A DNA stretch of 64,000 nt, from NCBI GenBank assembly GCA_023374025.1, contig SIJG01000076.1, positions 535,249 through 599,248 on the forward strand, read 5' to 3'. The position numbers and the translations under genes were made by a program. Position 1 is the stretch's first letter. The number at the start of each line of letters is the position of its first letter. Origin of the DNA: Heterodera schachtii (Eukaryota > Nematoda > Chromadorea > Rhabditida > Heteroderidae). This document shows positions 10,170 through 24,065 of this stretch, piece by piece. The notes beneath the pieces are model-generated. The model was not told the DNA's origin. It saw only the letters and a program-made list of their open reading frames with translations, and did no database searches.

Positions 10170-12113
10170 TCACTCTGGCAAAAATGGTGACATCCAAATG
10201 ATTTTTTGCATCATTCTTCTGTATTTTTTTGTTAATGTTTTTGCTATTTCCGACATTTTCTCCATTATTTTGTTAAACTTTTCTCTTGCAGCTTCTTTTC
10301 CCATTAATTTGCCTATTTTTTCTTTTTCCGTTTGTGAGGGTTTTTCTTTCTTGAATAAATGATTGATATTTTTTATAAAGTTGTCTTTTGTCCCTTTTTC
10401 CTTTTCGTTTTGTCCTTTTGTCCCTTTTTCCTTTTCATTTTGTCCTTTTGTCGCCTTTTCCGTTTTTTGTTGTCCCTTTGATGTTCCTTCTCCCTCCTCT
10501 TTTTTCATTCCATATTTTTCCATCAATTCCTTCTCATTTTCCAAAATTGGTTCAGACCAAAAATGGAACAGTTCTTCAAATTTATTTTGAAATTGAGTTC
10601 TAGTTAATGGATTGAACAAGAAATCAGAGATCATACTCAAGCTGTTCACCACATCAATTAACTTTTTATATTCTTTTTCATTATGAAAAAATTTGAATTG
10701 TAAAGGCGGAAGTTGTTGAGCCAACTTTGGATTATGTCCTTGAAAAAATTAGTTATAATTTAAATTTATTATGTTAAAATGAGGTTTAAATTCTGAAATT
10801 GGAATTGTAGCGGAAGTTGTTAAGCCAACCAACTCTGGGTTTTCTCCTTGAAAATTCATGTTTTCTCATTAAATTCATAAAAGGGCCCAGTGAATTCTTT
10901 TTAACGAATTAGGGTTTTTGAATTTTCTTCTTATTGAATGAGAAGAAAAGCAGCAAAAAATATTTTTCGGTACGACATATTATAATTCTATCATAATTTT
11001 CACTAGGGAAGCGATTTTTAAGAGAAAAAAACTTCAAAAAGAGTAGGATTTTAGAGGTATAAATTTTAAGACTGATTCTCAAGAGGACATTTTCGAATTT
11101 ATTACATTTTTCCTTAGCAATTTCATGCAAAATGTCACAATGGTTTTTTTTGTTCCACTTAGATTTTTTAAGGCTAGCAAAATTTAGATGGAAAAACTCG
11201 GCAACCCTAATTATGGGAGTTCTAATTTATTTATTTTTTTTAAAATAAAAGTGGTATCTTTTCTTTTCCATGGTGCTGAGCTCGAATCCTTGCTTGGTTT
11301 TAGCATATGTCTGCGTCTAATCTATGATTTTAATGATTTGGCTCTTAACATTTTTCTGATGCGTCGAAAGCGTGAATTAAATTGGAAACACCCAGGGATT
11401 TTTAGGATTGCTGATCTTGATTCTACCCGAACTCGTGATCAGGCACCCAAAAAACCCGTGAATAGGTTTTCATTATAACCCAAACTCGAACAAAAGATGA
11501 AAGCACCCAAAAGCCGGAAACTAGCGCCGAAAAATGTTAGGGGTCATGTTCATAGGGGCGATTTTAAGAAGAGTTGGGCCTTTAGATATTAGGATGGAGA
11601 TGAACCCCCTCCCCCCCCCCCCGCCGTGTGAACCTTCGAGGAACACATTGAACAAATGTTCGTACAGTATATTCACATAATTGCCATATTTTTGTATACC
11701 TTCTTCGAGTTTTGTTTGCTCTTCAAATTTCTTTTTCTGTTCGTCATATTTCTTGTTTTTTTCTTTATATTTTGGGTTTATCTCACCAATTTCCCTTTTT
11801 AGCTCTTCATGTTTCTGTTTTTGCTCTTCAAATTTATTTTTTTGCTTTTCATATTTCCTTTTCTGCTCTGCCGTTTCCTTTTCAAATTCATTTTTAACTA
11901 TGGCATTATGCCAATTCTTATGCAATAAAAACAGTACGCCAAGATGAGTCTCATAAAAATATGAATTTTCATAACGGATACTTCTGCGAAGTTCCACGTC
12001 TTTTTTGTTTAATATTCATTTTGATATTCTTCCGACGGCAATTTATCCTTCACAAAAGCGAGAAATGCTTCATCACTTTCGTCCTAACAAAGGAAAAATA
12101 TTTTAAGCTGTTG
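10170..12113 (-). pseudogene. Decayed member of an unrecognised secreted-protein family
   Basis: Homologous to the intact gene at 60024-61051. N-terminal exon (about 12113-11640): DEAFLAFVK, then THLGVLFLLHKNWHN, then a long charged coiled coil (KRKYEKQKNKFEEQ...), then YGNYVNILYEHLFNVF. C-terminal exon (10739-10170): a K/E/Q/G-rich region with a tandem KGQNEKEKGT repeat, then AREKFNKIMEKMSEI, matching ARAKFDKLMEKMFKK of the intact paralogue. The frame breaks between DEAFLAFVK and THLGVL (about 12020-12000), and no signal-peptide exon was found upstream, where a minisatellite lies. The C-terminal exon has no ATG and must be an internal exon. No function recognised. Confidence 0.6.
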
Positions 12114-12194
12114 AACGATTTCGGAAAATTTGATATCATTCGAAAGCTCTTAACAATATCAATTAGAGACCGGACAACTGGGGTCGGAGGAATC

Positions 12195-12425
12195 CCGACT
12201 AAATCCCGATCCCGATCAATCTCGAAGGTTTTGGAAAAACCGATCCCGAGTCGGGATCCTGACTAAATCCCGATCCCGATCAATCCCGAAGGTTTTGGAA
12301 AAACCGATCCCGAGGCGGGATCCGGACTAAATCCCGATCCCGATCAATCCCGAAGGTTTTGGAAAAACCGATCCCGAGTCGGGATCCGGACTAAATCCCG
12401 ATCCCGATCAGCCCCGTTGTCGGGA
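12195..12425. repeat. Minisatellite, about 64-bp unit, roughly 3.5 copies
   Basis: Units contain 'aaatcccgatcccgatca', 'cccgaaggttttgg' and 'aaaaaccgatcccga(g)'. They are far more GC-rich than the surroundings and almost identical to each other. A degenerate single relative is visible near 5085-5140. Confidence 0.8.
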
Positions 12426-12675
12426 TCCCGCTTGATTAATGCAAATTATTTATGCCTATGTAATAAAAAACAAAAAATAACAAACTGTTGATCGATAAAA
12501 TTTGTTTTTTGGTATGACTGCACGACAGAGAGGACACGAGCTTTTTATATAGCATCCGGTACTATCAAAGCTTAAAATTAGAAAATTTCGAAGTGTTAAT
12601 TTATGTAAGTGAAAATCCTACTGTTGTATTAGACATTGTTTGTGGAAGACATGCTAAAAAGGAAAATGGTTAGTA

Positions 12676-13195
12676 ATTAGGGAATAAAATTATATGGACA
12701 TAAAATCGAAAAATATGGACATAAAATGGCAAAAATATGGACATAAATTTTCCAAATTGAGGGGTAAATTAGCCAAAATTTCTTCAAATTCATTAAATTC
12801 TAGTAAAATACATCTAAAATGGCTGAATACGGTATGATAAATCGTTTTATAAGAAAAAAAGCAATTTTTAGAGAAAACTGACCAAAAAAGCGAAAATTTC
12901 GCTTGACATTAATTTATCAATTTTTAAGAAAATTGAAATTTATTCAATACTCTCGTGAAAAAATTTGCTAAAAAGTGATTTTTTGGAAAATTTTCAGGTT
13001 TTTGGGTCAAAAAGGCGCTGATGGGGCCGTTCTAATAGAAAAATATGGACTTAATGCCAAAATATGGACAAATATGGAAATCCATCCTAGAAGCTTCAAA
13101 CCAAGCTAAAAACATGTTTTTCGTGCGTTTCAGGCCTCCCCCAGTCCAGGAAAAAAATATGGATTTCCATATAATTTTACTCCCTATTAATTATT
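12676..13195. mobile_element. Inverted-repeat element with 'atggacataaaat' repeats
   Basis: The left end reads AGGGAATAAAATTATATGGA and the right end is the reverse complement of AGGGAGTAAAATTATATGGA. Short 'aaatatggacataaa' motifs repeat inside both ends. No open reading frame of note. A similarly built, diverged element with 'atatgcactaaaa' motifs is at about 56380-56880. Confidence 0.5.
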
Positions 13196-13545
13196 ATGGG
13201 GTAGTTAATTTCTTAACCGAGCCGAAACCGGATTTTGAGCTAAACCCGAATGATGAAATACCACAAATGGATAAACTTCATTAAACTTTACAGGCAAAAA
13301 ATGAGTAAATTTCAAAATATGTGGAATTTGGAAAAAAATATCCCCTCGAAAAGTAGCGTTTTTGGATTCTAAAAAGTTTTCTTGTTGGGCCTTCAACAGT
13401 TCAACATCGCCAGGCCCTCATTTCATTTTTTTTTTGAAAATTGACTCAAAAACTGCGTTTTTGGGCATTTTTGTGAAAAATAAACAAATCAATTTTTTCA
13501 AAAATATTAATAACCGATTGTGAATTACCCTATTAGAAAATTTAC

Positions 13546-13770
13546 TTTGCATTCCAATTCAATCACAGGGTCGGAAACATTGGTTCGATCAAGGATGTCT
13601 TGGCAAATAGGACAATTTTCGGATAAAGTTCCATCAATCTCATTGTTGGATATATCGGATTGACCGAGGCTTTCCTTACATTTAGCACAATCACCGGCGG
13701 ATAAAGTCGGATTGAATAGACAAATTAATGTTACAAGACAAAGAAAATGGTTGAAGAAATGATGAGTCAT
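13546..13770 (-). CDS. First exon of a signal-peptide RING-like protein
   Basis: The ATG at 13770 opens with a classic signal peptide (basic/polar start, core FLCLVTLICLF, likely cut after TLSA). Mature part begins GDCAKCKE. CPICQDIL followed by DPVIELEC resembles the first zinc ligands of a RING finger (CPIC...ELxC). The reading frame meets a splice donor (GCAAA|GTAAAT) at 13545, exactly where a RING would continue with its C-H-H/C ligands. I did not find the next exon within 2 kb; the element at 12676-13195 lies in that direction. Could be a secreted E3-type protein or a truncated gene. Confidence 0.55.
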
Positions 13771-13929
13771 CTAATTTTAATGAGAAAAATAATTAGGAGT
13801 AAAAATTTAACGAAAAAAAATTGAATGGAAAGATTAAAATAAAATGGAAGAAGAATGATGGAAAAGCTCGGTTTCCAGAGCAATTAATAGCTTCATTTAA
13901 ATCGATTAATCTGAAAGGGAGTGTAAAAT

Positions 13930-14345
13930 TGGCATGACAAAGGGAGGGCCAAAATTGGCCAATGCTAAGGACATAATAAAGGCGATGACTGCAATATTAA
14001 GAGATAAAATAATCATTTTTAAATAATTTGAGGACGAAAATTGGCATTACCATATGAGGGCCAAAATTGAATGCTAATGTAAGGACATAATAAATGAGAT
14101 TGAGTACAATATTAAGAGATAAAATGATCATTTTTAAACAATGTGAGGGCAAAATTGGCCAATTTTAAGGATATAATAAAGAAGATTGAGTACATTATTA
14201 AGAGGGAAAATGATCATTTCTAAAAAATATGAGGCCCAAAATTAGCCGATGCTAATGTAAGGACGTAATAAAGGGGAGTGAGTAATTTAATAGGGAAAAT
14301 GATCATTTTTAAATAATTTAAGTACCAAAATTGGCATTAAGGGAA
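13930..14345. repeat. Degenerate tandem repeat, about 110-bp unit, four copies
   Basis: Each unit has 'gagggccaaaattggc', 'taaggacataataaa', 'gattgagtacaatattaag' and 'aaaatgatcattttta'. Copies are diverged, so the array is old. Confidence 0.7.
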
Positions 14346-15896
14346 GGTTTAAATTGGCAAATGAACGACAAAATCATTAACTAAAATTTTATTGGCAATA
14401 AAAAGGAAATTTTAATTAATAAATCACAATCGCTGCTCAAAATAATAGTTCTAAATAAACAAAAATGAAAGAAAATGAACGAATAAAAATAAAGCATTAA
14501 TTGAAATTTTATCATAAAAAAACGAAATTGCCGAAATTTTATTTAATGGTGTAAGAAAGAAGCTGGCAGGACGGTTAAACCGGATGGTTGCCCCATCGCG
14601 CCAGCAGAATTATTTTTTATCAAATTTATTATAAAAATTGAAACTTTTAGCTTAATGTCAAAAATTGGCTTTTTCATCCATTATTTCGACAAAGTCTTAA
14701 AGCAAATGCACGACGCGGCTCAAACTCAATTCTTTTTTAAAAAATGAAATAATTGTTGGCATTATTTTTATTTTATTAGTTTTAGTTTATCAGATTTTTT
14801 TCAGTACATTAGTTGGGATCATTGTTTTTCAGTACATTGGCATCCACCGGATATCCTGCTAATTGATGAATAATGGCTAATGTAGGATTTTAATTAGTGA
14901 AATTCACATGCTTACTGTTCTTAAAAATCCATAAATATTAGAGATACGCAGCGACTGAAAAACCAGTGAACAGTGAATCGTGACCTTTTATGAAAATTAT
15001 AATTACAATTTGAAGAAATAATTGCATTTTCGCGTTGCCAGGAACATTTTTTTGAAATTTTGGCTAAGTTTTTAAACCAGGGTTTTTCGAATGGTTGGGT
15101 GTGTGTCGGAGATGGTTCGACGGCCAATGTTAATGGGGTCAATCCATGAAATTCCTATAGTTAGCAGATTTTGCACAAAAAATGATCAAATTTCGGTGTT
15201 TTGGTCAATTTTTAATTAGTTAAAATAGTTTTGTATGCCGGCGGTGCCAATAGGCGACACCAGGAAAATTTTCATATATTCTGATGAAATTTTCAAATTA
15301 AATAATGTAACGAAAAAATATAATAATTTCTGAAAATTTCACTGACAAATGAGATATTAAAAATAAAGGAAACGCACATCCTAAACTTGCACTCTCATTT
15401 TTCTGATTTTTCGGGGAATTATGGGAAATAAACTTAGCAAAAAAATGCTAACATAATTTACTTCTAAAATAAAATGTTGCTAAAAGAAGGCTTTGTCCTA
15501 CACCTCTGGTGTAAAACCTGAGTTCCAATATCTGAGGAGCTCAAAAATCCCAAAAATGATGTTTGCATGGTGCAAAATACAAAACGCAGCAAATTCCAGA
15601 ATGTCCGCGGCAGCGCTAAATATATTTTATTGAAAAATATTATTAAATAAAAGAGAAAATCAAGCAAAAAGAAAGAAAATACTCACCAAAAGAACGGAAT
15701 AAAATTGAAAGAAAAATCGCAAGAAAATTAGGGACAAATCGAAACAAAATTTATGAATGGATTAATGAATTTGGTTTTTGAAAAAATAAAAGACATAAAT
15801 CAAAAAGATATTTTTGATTGAATTTGTTGGAAAATTATGATTTAGTTTTATGTGTAATTTTTTGATTTGAAATTTATGATATCCCTACCCAAAAGA
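14346..15896. other. AT-rich intergenic DNA, no gene seen
   Basis: Short open frames at 14921-15142 and 15464-15667 (-) show no domain, signal peptide or paralogue in the window. A GC-rich palindromic fragment lies at 15238-15262. Confidence 0.4.
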
Positions 15897-18800
15897 TTGA
15901 TCATTGTGATTTATATTTTATTTATAAATGCACAGAATGAAAAGCACAATTTAATATTTTTAAAACAGTAATCATTGTGATTTTATAGTTTATAAATTCT
16001 GATCATTGTGATTAGATTTTTAAATTCACAGAATGAAGCCCAATTTAAGAATGAAAAAAGTAAGAATTGTGATTTATATTTTATAAATTCATAAATGAAG
16101 CCCAATTCAATATTTAAAAAAGTAATAATTGTGATTTATATTTTATAAATTCTTAATATTTAAAAATATAATCAAATAATAAATTCATAAATGAAGCCCA
16201 ATTTAATAATAAAAAGTGATCATTGTGATTTATATATTTTTATAAATTCATAAATGAAGCCCAATTCAATATTAAAAAAGTAATAATTGTGATTTATATT
16301 TTATAAATTCTTAATATTTAAAAAATATAATCAAATAATAAATTCATAAATGAAGCCCAATTTAATAATAAAAAGTTATCATTGTGATTTATATATTTTT
16401 ATAAATTCATAAATGAAGCCCAATTCAATATTAAAAAAGTAATAATTGTGATTTATATTTTATAAATTCTTAATATTTAAAAAATATAATCAAATAATAA
16501 ATTCATAAATGAAGCCCAATTTAATAATAAAAAGTGATCATTGTGATTTATATATTTTTATAAATTCATAAATGAAGCCCAATTCAATATTAAAAAAGTA
16601 ATAATTGTGATTTATATTTTATAAATTCTTAATATTTAAAAAATATAATCAAATAATAAATTCATAAATGAAGCCCAATTTAATAATAAAAAGTGATCAT
16701 TGTGATTTATATATTTTTATAAATTCATAAATGAAGCCCAATTCAATATTTAAAAAAGTAATAATTGTGATTTATATTTTATAAATTCTTAATATTTAAA
16801 AATATAATCAAATAATAAATTCATAAATGAAGTCCAATTTAATAATAAAAAGTGATCATTGTGATTTATATATTTTTATAAATTCATAAATGAAGCCCAA
16901 TTCAATATTTAAAAAAGTAATAATTGTGATTTATATTTATAAATTCTTAATATTTAAAAAATATAATCAAATAATAAATTCATAAATGAAGCCCAATTTA
17001 ATAATAAAAAGTGATCATTGTGATTTATATATTTTTATAAATTCATAAATGAAGCCCAATTCAATATTAAAAAAGTAATAATTGTGATTTATATTTTATA
17101 AATTCTTAATATTTAAAAAATATAATCAAATAATAAATTCATAAATGAAGCCCAATTTAATAATAAAAAGTGATCATTGTGATTTATATATTTTATAAAT
17201 TCATAAATGAAGCCCAATTCAATATTAAAAAAGTAATAATTGTGATTTATATTTTATAAATTCTTAATATTTAAAAAATATAATCAAATAATAAATTCAT
17301 AAATGAAGCCCAATTTAATAATAAAAAGTGATCATTGTGATTTATATATTTTTATAAATTCATAAATGAAGCCCAATTCAATATTAAAAAAGTAATAATT
17401 GTGATTTATATTTTATAAATTCTTAATATTTAAAAAATATAATCAAATAATAAATTCATAAATGAAGCCCAATTTAATAATAAAAAGTGATCATTGTGAT
17501 TTATATATTTTTATAAATTCATAAATGAAGCCCAATTCAATATTAAAAAAGTAATAATTGTGATTTATATTTTATAAATTCTTAATATTTAAAAAATATA
17601 ATCAAATAATAAATTCATAAATGAAGCCCAATTTAATAATAAAAAGTGATCATTGTGATTTATATATTTTTATAAATTCATAAATGAAGCCCAATTCAAT
17701 ATTAAAAAAGTAATAATTGTGATTTATATTTTATAAATTCTTAATATTTAAAAAATATAATCAAATAATAAATTCATAAATGAAGCCCAATTTAATAATA
17801 AAAAGTGATCATTGTGATTTATATATTTTTATAAATTCATAAATGAAGCCCAATTCAATATTAAAAAAGTAATAATTGTGATTTATATTTTATAAATTCT
17901 TAATATTTAAAAATATAATCAAATAATAAATTCATAAATGAAGCCCAATTTAATAATAAAAAGTGATCATTGTGATTTATATATTTTTATAAATTCATAA
18001 ATGAAGCCCAATTCAATATTAAAAAAGTAATAATTGTGATTTATATTTTATAAATTCTTAATATTTAAAAAATATAATCAAATAATAAATTCATAAATGA
18101 AGCCCATTTAATAATAAAAAGTGATCATTGTGATTTATATATTTTTATAAATTCATAAATGAAGCCCAATTCAATATTAAAAAAGTAATAATTGTGATTT
18201 ATATTTTATAAATTCTTAATATTTAAAAAATATAATCAAATAATAAATTCATAAATGAAGCCCAATTTAATAATAAAAAGTGATCATTGTGATTTATATA
18301 TTTTTATAAATTCATAAATGAAGCCCAATTCAATATTAAAAAAGTAATAATTGTGATTTATATTTATAAATTCTTAATATTTAAAAAATATAATCAAATA
18401 ATAAATTCATAAATGAAGCCCAATTTAATAATAAAAAGTGATCATTGTGATTTATATATTTTTATAAATTCATAAATGAAGCCCAATTCAATATTAAAAA
18501 AGTAATAATTGTGATTTATATTTTATAAATTCTTAATATTTAAAAAATATAATCAAATAATAAATTCATAAATGAAGCCCAATTTAATAATAAAAAGTGA
18601 TCATTGTGATTTATATATTTTTATAAATTCATAAATGAAGCCCAATTCAATATTAAAAAAGTAATAATTGTGATTTATATTTTATAAATTCTTAATATTT
18701 AAAAAATATAATCAAATAATAAATTCATAAATGAAGCCCAATTTAATAATAAAAAGTGATCATTGTGATTTATATATTTTTATAAATTCATAAATGAAGC

Positions 18801-21800
18801 CCAATTCAATATTAAAAAAGTAATAATTGTGATTTATATTTTATAAATTCTTAATATTTAAAAAATATAATCAAATAATAAATTCATAAATGAAGCCCAA
18901 TTTAATAATAAAAAGTGATCATTGTGATTTATATATTTTTATAATTCATAAATGAAGCCCAATTCAATATTAAAAAAGTAATAATTGTGATTTATATTTT
19001 ATAAATTCTTAATATTTAAAAAATATAATCAAATAATAAATTCATAAATGAAGCCCAATTTAATAATAAAAAGTGATCATTGTGATTTATATATTTTTAT
19101 AAATTCATAAATGAAGCCCAATTCAATATTAAAAAAGTAATAATTGTGATTTATATTTTATAAATTCTTAATATTTAAAAAATATAATCAAATAATAAAT
19201 TCATAAATGAAGCCCAATTTAATAAAAAAAAGTGATCATTGTGATTTATATATTTTTATAAATTCATAAATGAAGCCCAATTCAATATTAAAAAAGTAAT
19301 AATTGTGATTTATATTTTATAAATTCTTAATATTTAAAAAATATAATCAAATAATAAATTCATAAATGAAGCCCAATTTAATAATAAAAAGTGATCATTG
19401 TGATTTATATATTTTTATAAATTCATAAATGAAGCCCAATTCAATATTAAAAAAGTAATAATTGTGATTTATATTTTATAAATTCTTAATATTTAAAAAA
19501 TATAATCAAATAATAAATTCATAAATGAAGCCCAATTTAATAATAAAAAGTGATCATTGTGATTTATATATTTTTATAAATTCATAAATGAAGCCCAATT
19601 CAATATTAAAAAAGTAATAATTGTGATTTATATTTTATAAATTCTTAATATTTAAAAAATATAATCAAATAATAAATTCATAAATGAAGCCCAATTTAAT
19701 AATAAAAAGTGATCATTGTGATTTATATATTTTTATAAATTCATAAATGAAGCCCAATTCAATATTAAAAAAGTAATAATTGTGATTTATATTTTATAAA
19801 TTCTTAATATTTAAAAATATAATCAAATAATAAATTCATAAATGAAGCCCAATTTAATAATAAAAAGTGATCATTGTGATTTATATATTTTTATAAATTC
19901 ATAAATGAAGCCCAATTCAATATTAAAAAAGTAATAATTGTGATTTATATTTTATAAATTCTTAATATTTAAAAAATATAATCAAATAATAAATTCATAA
20001 ATGAAGCCCAATTTAATAATAAAAAGTGATCATTGTGATTTATATATTTTTATAAATTCATAAATGAAGCCCAATTCAATATTAAAAAAGTAATAATTGT
20101 GATTTATATTTTATAAATTCTTAATATTTAAAAAATATAATCAAATAATAAATTCATAAATGAAGCCCAATTTAATAATAAAAAGTGATCATTGTGATTT
20201 ATATATTTTTATAAATTCATAAATGAAGCCCAATTCAATATTAAAAAAGTAATAATTGTGATTTATATTTTATAAATTCTTAATATTTAAAAAATATAAT
20301 CAAATAATAAATTCATAAATGAAGCCCAATTTAATAATAAAAAGTGATCATTGTGATTTATATATTTTTATAAATTCATAAATGAAGCCCAATTCAATAT
20401 TAAAAAAGTAATAATTGTGATTTATATTTATAAATTCTTAATATTTAAAAAATATAATCAAATAATAAATTCATAAATGAAGCCCAATTTAATAATAAAA
20501 AGTGATCATTGTGATTTATATATTTTTATAAATTCATAAATGAAGCCCAATTCAATATTAAAAAAGTAATAATTGTGATTTATATTTTATAAATTCTTAA
20601 TATTTAAAAATATAATCAAATAATAAATTCATAAATGAAGCCCAATTTAATAATAAAAAGTGATCATTGTGATTTATATATTTTTATAATTCATAAATGA
20701 AGCCCAATTCAATATTAAAAAAGTAATAATTGTGATTTATATTTTATAAATTCTTAATATTTAAAAAATATAATCAAATAATAAATTCATAAATGAAGCC
20801 CAATTTAATAATAAAAAGTGATCATTGTGATTTATATATTTTTATAAATTCATAAATGAAGCCCAATTCAATATTAAAAAAGTAATAATTGTGATTTATA
20901 TTTTATAAATTCTTAATATTTAAAAAATATAATCAAATAATAAATTCATAAATGAAGCCCAATTTAATAAAAAAAGTGATCATTGTGATTTATATATTTT
21001 TATAAATTCATAAATGAAGCCCAATTCAATAGTAAAAAAGTAATAATTGTGATTTATATTTATAAATTCTTAATATTTAAAAAATATAATCAAATAATAA
21101 ATTCATAAATGAAGCCCAATTTAATAAAAAAAGTGATCATTGTGATTTATATATTTTTATAAATTCATAAATGAAGCCCAATTCAATATTAAAAAAGTAA
21201 TAATTGTGATTTATATTTTATAAATTCTTAATATTTAAAAAATATAATCAAATAATAAATTCATAAATGAAGCCCAATTTAATAATAAAAAGTGATCATT
21301 GTGATTTATATATTTTTATAAATTCATAAATGAAGCCCAATTCAATATTAAAAAAGTAATAATTGTGATTTATATTTTATAAATTCTTAATATTTAAAAA
21401 ATATAATCAAATAATAAATTCATAAATGAAGCCCAATTTAATAATAAAAAGTGATCATTGTGATTTATATATTTTTATAAATTCATAAATGAAGCCCAAT
21501 TCAATAGTAAAAAAGTAATAATTGTGATTTATATTTTATAAATTCTTAATATTTAAAAAATATAATCAAATAATAAATTCATAAATGAAGCCCAATTTAA
21601 TAAAAAAAGTGATCATTGTGATTTATATATTTTTATAAATTCATAAATGAAGCCCAATTCAATATTAAAAAAGTAATAATTGTGATTTATATTTTATAAA
21701 TTCTTAATATTTAAAAAATATAATCAAATAATAAATTCATAAATGAAGCCCAATTTAATAATAAAAAGTGATCATTGTGATTTATATATTTTTATAAATT

Positions 21801-24065
21801 CATAAATGAAGCCCAATTCAATATTAAAAAAGTAATAATTGTGATTTATATTTTATAAATTCTTAATATTTAAAAAATATAATCAAATAATAAATTCATA
21901 AATGAAGCCCAATTTAATAATAAAAAGTGATCATTGTGATTTATATATTTTTATAAATTCATAAATGAAGCCCAATTCAATAGTAAAAAAGTAATAATTG
22001 TGATTTATATTTTATAAATTCTTAATATTTAAAAATATAATCAAATAATAAATTCATAAATGAAGCCCAATTTAATAATAAAAGTGATCATTGTGATTTA
22101 TATATTTTTATAAATTCATAAATGAAGCCCAATTCAATATTAAAAAAGTAATAATTGTGATTTATATTTTATAAATTCTTAATATTTAAAAAATATAATC
22201 AAATAATAAATTCATAAATGAAGCCCAATTTAATAATAAAAAGTGATCATTGTGATTTATATATTTTTATAAATTCATAAATGAAGCCCAATTCAATATT
22301 AAAAAAGTAATAATTGTGATTTATATTTTATAAATTCTTAATATTTAAAAAATATAATCAAATAATAAATTCATAAATGAAGCCCAATTTAATAATAAAA
22401 AGTGATCATTGTGATTTATATATTTTTATAAATTCATAAATGAAGCCCAATTCAATATTAAAAAAGTAATAATTGTGATTTATATTTTATAAATTCTTAA
22501 TATTTAAAAAATATAATCAAATAATAAATTCATAAATGAAGCCCAATTTAATAATAAAAAGTGATCATTGTGATTTATATATTTTTATAAATTCATAAAT
22601 GAAGCCCAATTCAATATTAAAAAAGTAATAATTGTGATTTATATTTTATAAATTCTTAATATTTAAAAATATAATCAAATAATAAATTCATAAATGAAGC
22701 CCAATTTAATAATAAAAAGTGATCATTGTGATTTATATATTTTTATAAATTCATAAATGAAGCCCAATTCAATATTAAAAAAGTAATAATTGTGATTTAT
22801 ATTTTATAAATTCTTAATATTTAAAAATATAATCAAATAATAAATTCATAAATGAAGCCCAATTTAATAATAAAAAGTGATCATTGTGATTTATATATTT
22901 TTATAAATTCATAAATGAAGCCCAATTCAATATTAAAAAAGTAATAATTGTGATTTATATTTTATAAATTCTTAATATTTAAAAAATATAATCAAATAAT
23001 AAATTCATAAATGAAGCCCAATTTAATAATAAAAAGTGATCATTGTGATTTATATATTTTTATAAATTCATAAATGAAGCCCAATTCAATATTAAAAAAG
23101 TAATAATTGTGATTTATATTTTATAAATTCTTAATATTTAAAAATATAATCAAATAATAAATTCATAAATGAAGCCCAATTTAATAATAAAAAGTGATCA
23201 TTGTGATTTATATATTTTTATAAATTCATAAATGAAGCCCAATTCAATATTTAAAAAGTAATAATTGTGATTTATATTTTATAAATTCTTAATATTTAAA
23301 AATATAATCAAATAATAAATTCATAAATGAAGCCCAATTTAATAATAAAAAGTGATCATTGTGATTTATATATTTTTATAAATTCATAAATGAAGCCCAA
23401 TTCAATATTAAAAAAGTAATAATTGTGATTTATATTTTATAAATTCTTAATATTTAAAAAATATAATCAAATAATAAATTCATAAATGAAGCCCAATTTA
23501 ATAATAAAAAGTGATCATTGTGATTTATATATTTTTATAAATTCATAAATGAAGCCCAATTCAATATTAAAAAAGTAATAATTGTGATTTATATTTTATA
23601 AATTCTTAATATTTAAAAAATATAATCAAATAATAAATTCATAAATGAAGCCCAATTTAATAATAAAAAGTGATCATTGTGATTTATATATTTTTATAAA
23701 TTCATAAATGAAGCCCAATTCAATATTAAAAAAGTAATAATTGTGATTTATATTTTATAAATTCTTAATATTTAAAAAATATAATCAAATAATAAATTCA
23801 TAAATGAAGCCCAATTTAATAATAAAAAGTGATCATTGTGATTTATATATTTTTATAAATTCATAAATGAAGCCCAATTCAATATTAAAAAAGTAATAAT
23901 TGTGATTTATATTTATAAATTCTTAATATTTAAAAAATATAATCAAATAATAAATTCATAAATGAAGCCCAATTTAATAATAAAAAGTGATCATTGTGAT
24001 TTATATATTTTTATAAATTCATAAATGAAGCCCAATTCAATATTAAAAAAGTAATAATTGTGATT
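15897..24065. repeat. AT-rich satellite array, 159-bp unit, about 49 copies
   Basis: From about 16190 to 24065 the unit is 159 bp, made of two related half-units of 63 and 96 bp, each ending 'attcataaatgaagccc'. Half one carries 'gtgatcattgtgattt', half two 'gtaataattgtgattt'. Units are nearly identical and differ mainly in A-run length. The left edge (15897-16190) holds diverged half-units, the apparent ancestral ~70-bp monomer. The right edge stops abruptly in mid-unit at 24065. No ORF. Confidence 0.95.

Noticed and set aside
10363..10603. Plus-strand frames rich in F, S and P
   Set aside because: Antisense shadow of the K/E/Q-rich minus-strand exon with a paralogue at 60 kb.
12540..12560. 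TATATAAAA-like box on the minus strand as promoter of the 10-12 kb gene
   Set aside because: In AT-rich DNA this is expected by chance and no downstream signal-peptide ATG could be tied to it.
15897..24065. Possible CRISPR array
   Set aside because: Eukaryotic context; there are no unique spacers, the entire 159-bp unit is repeated.
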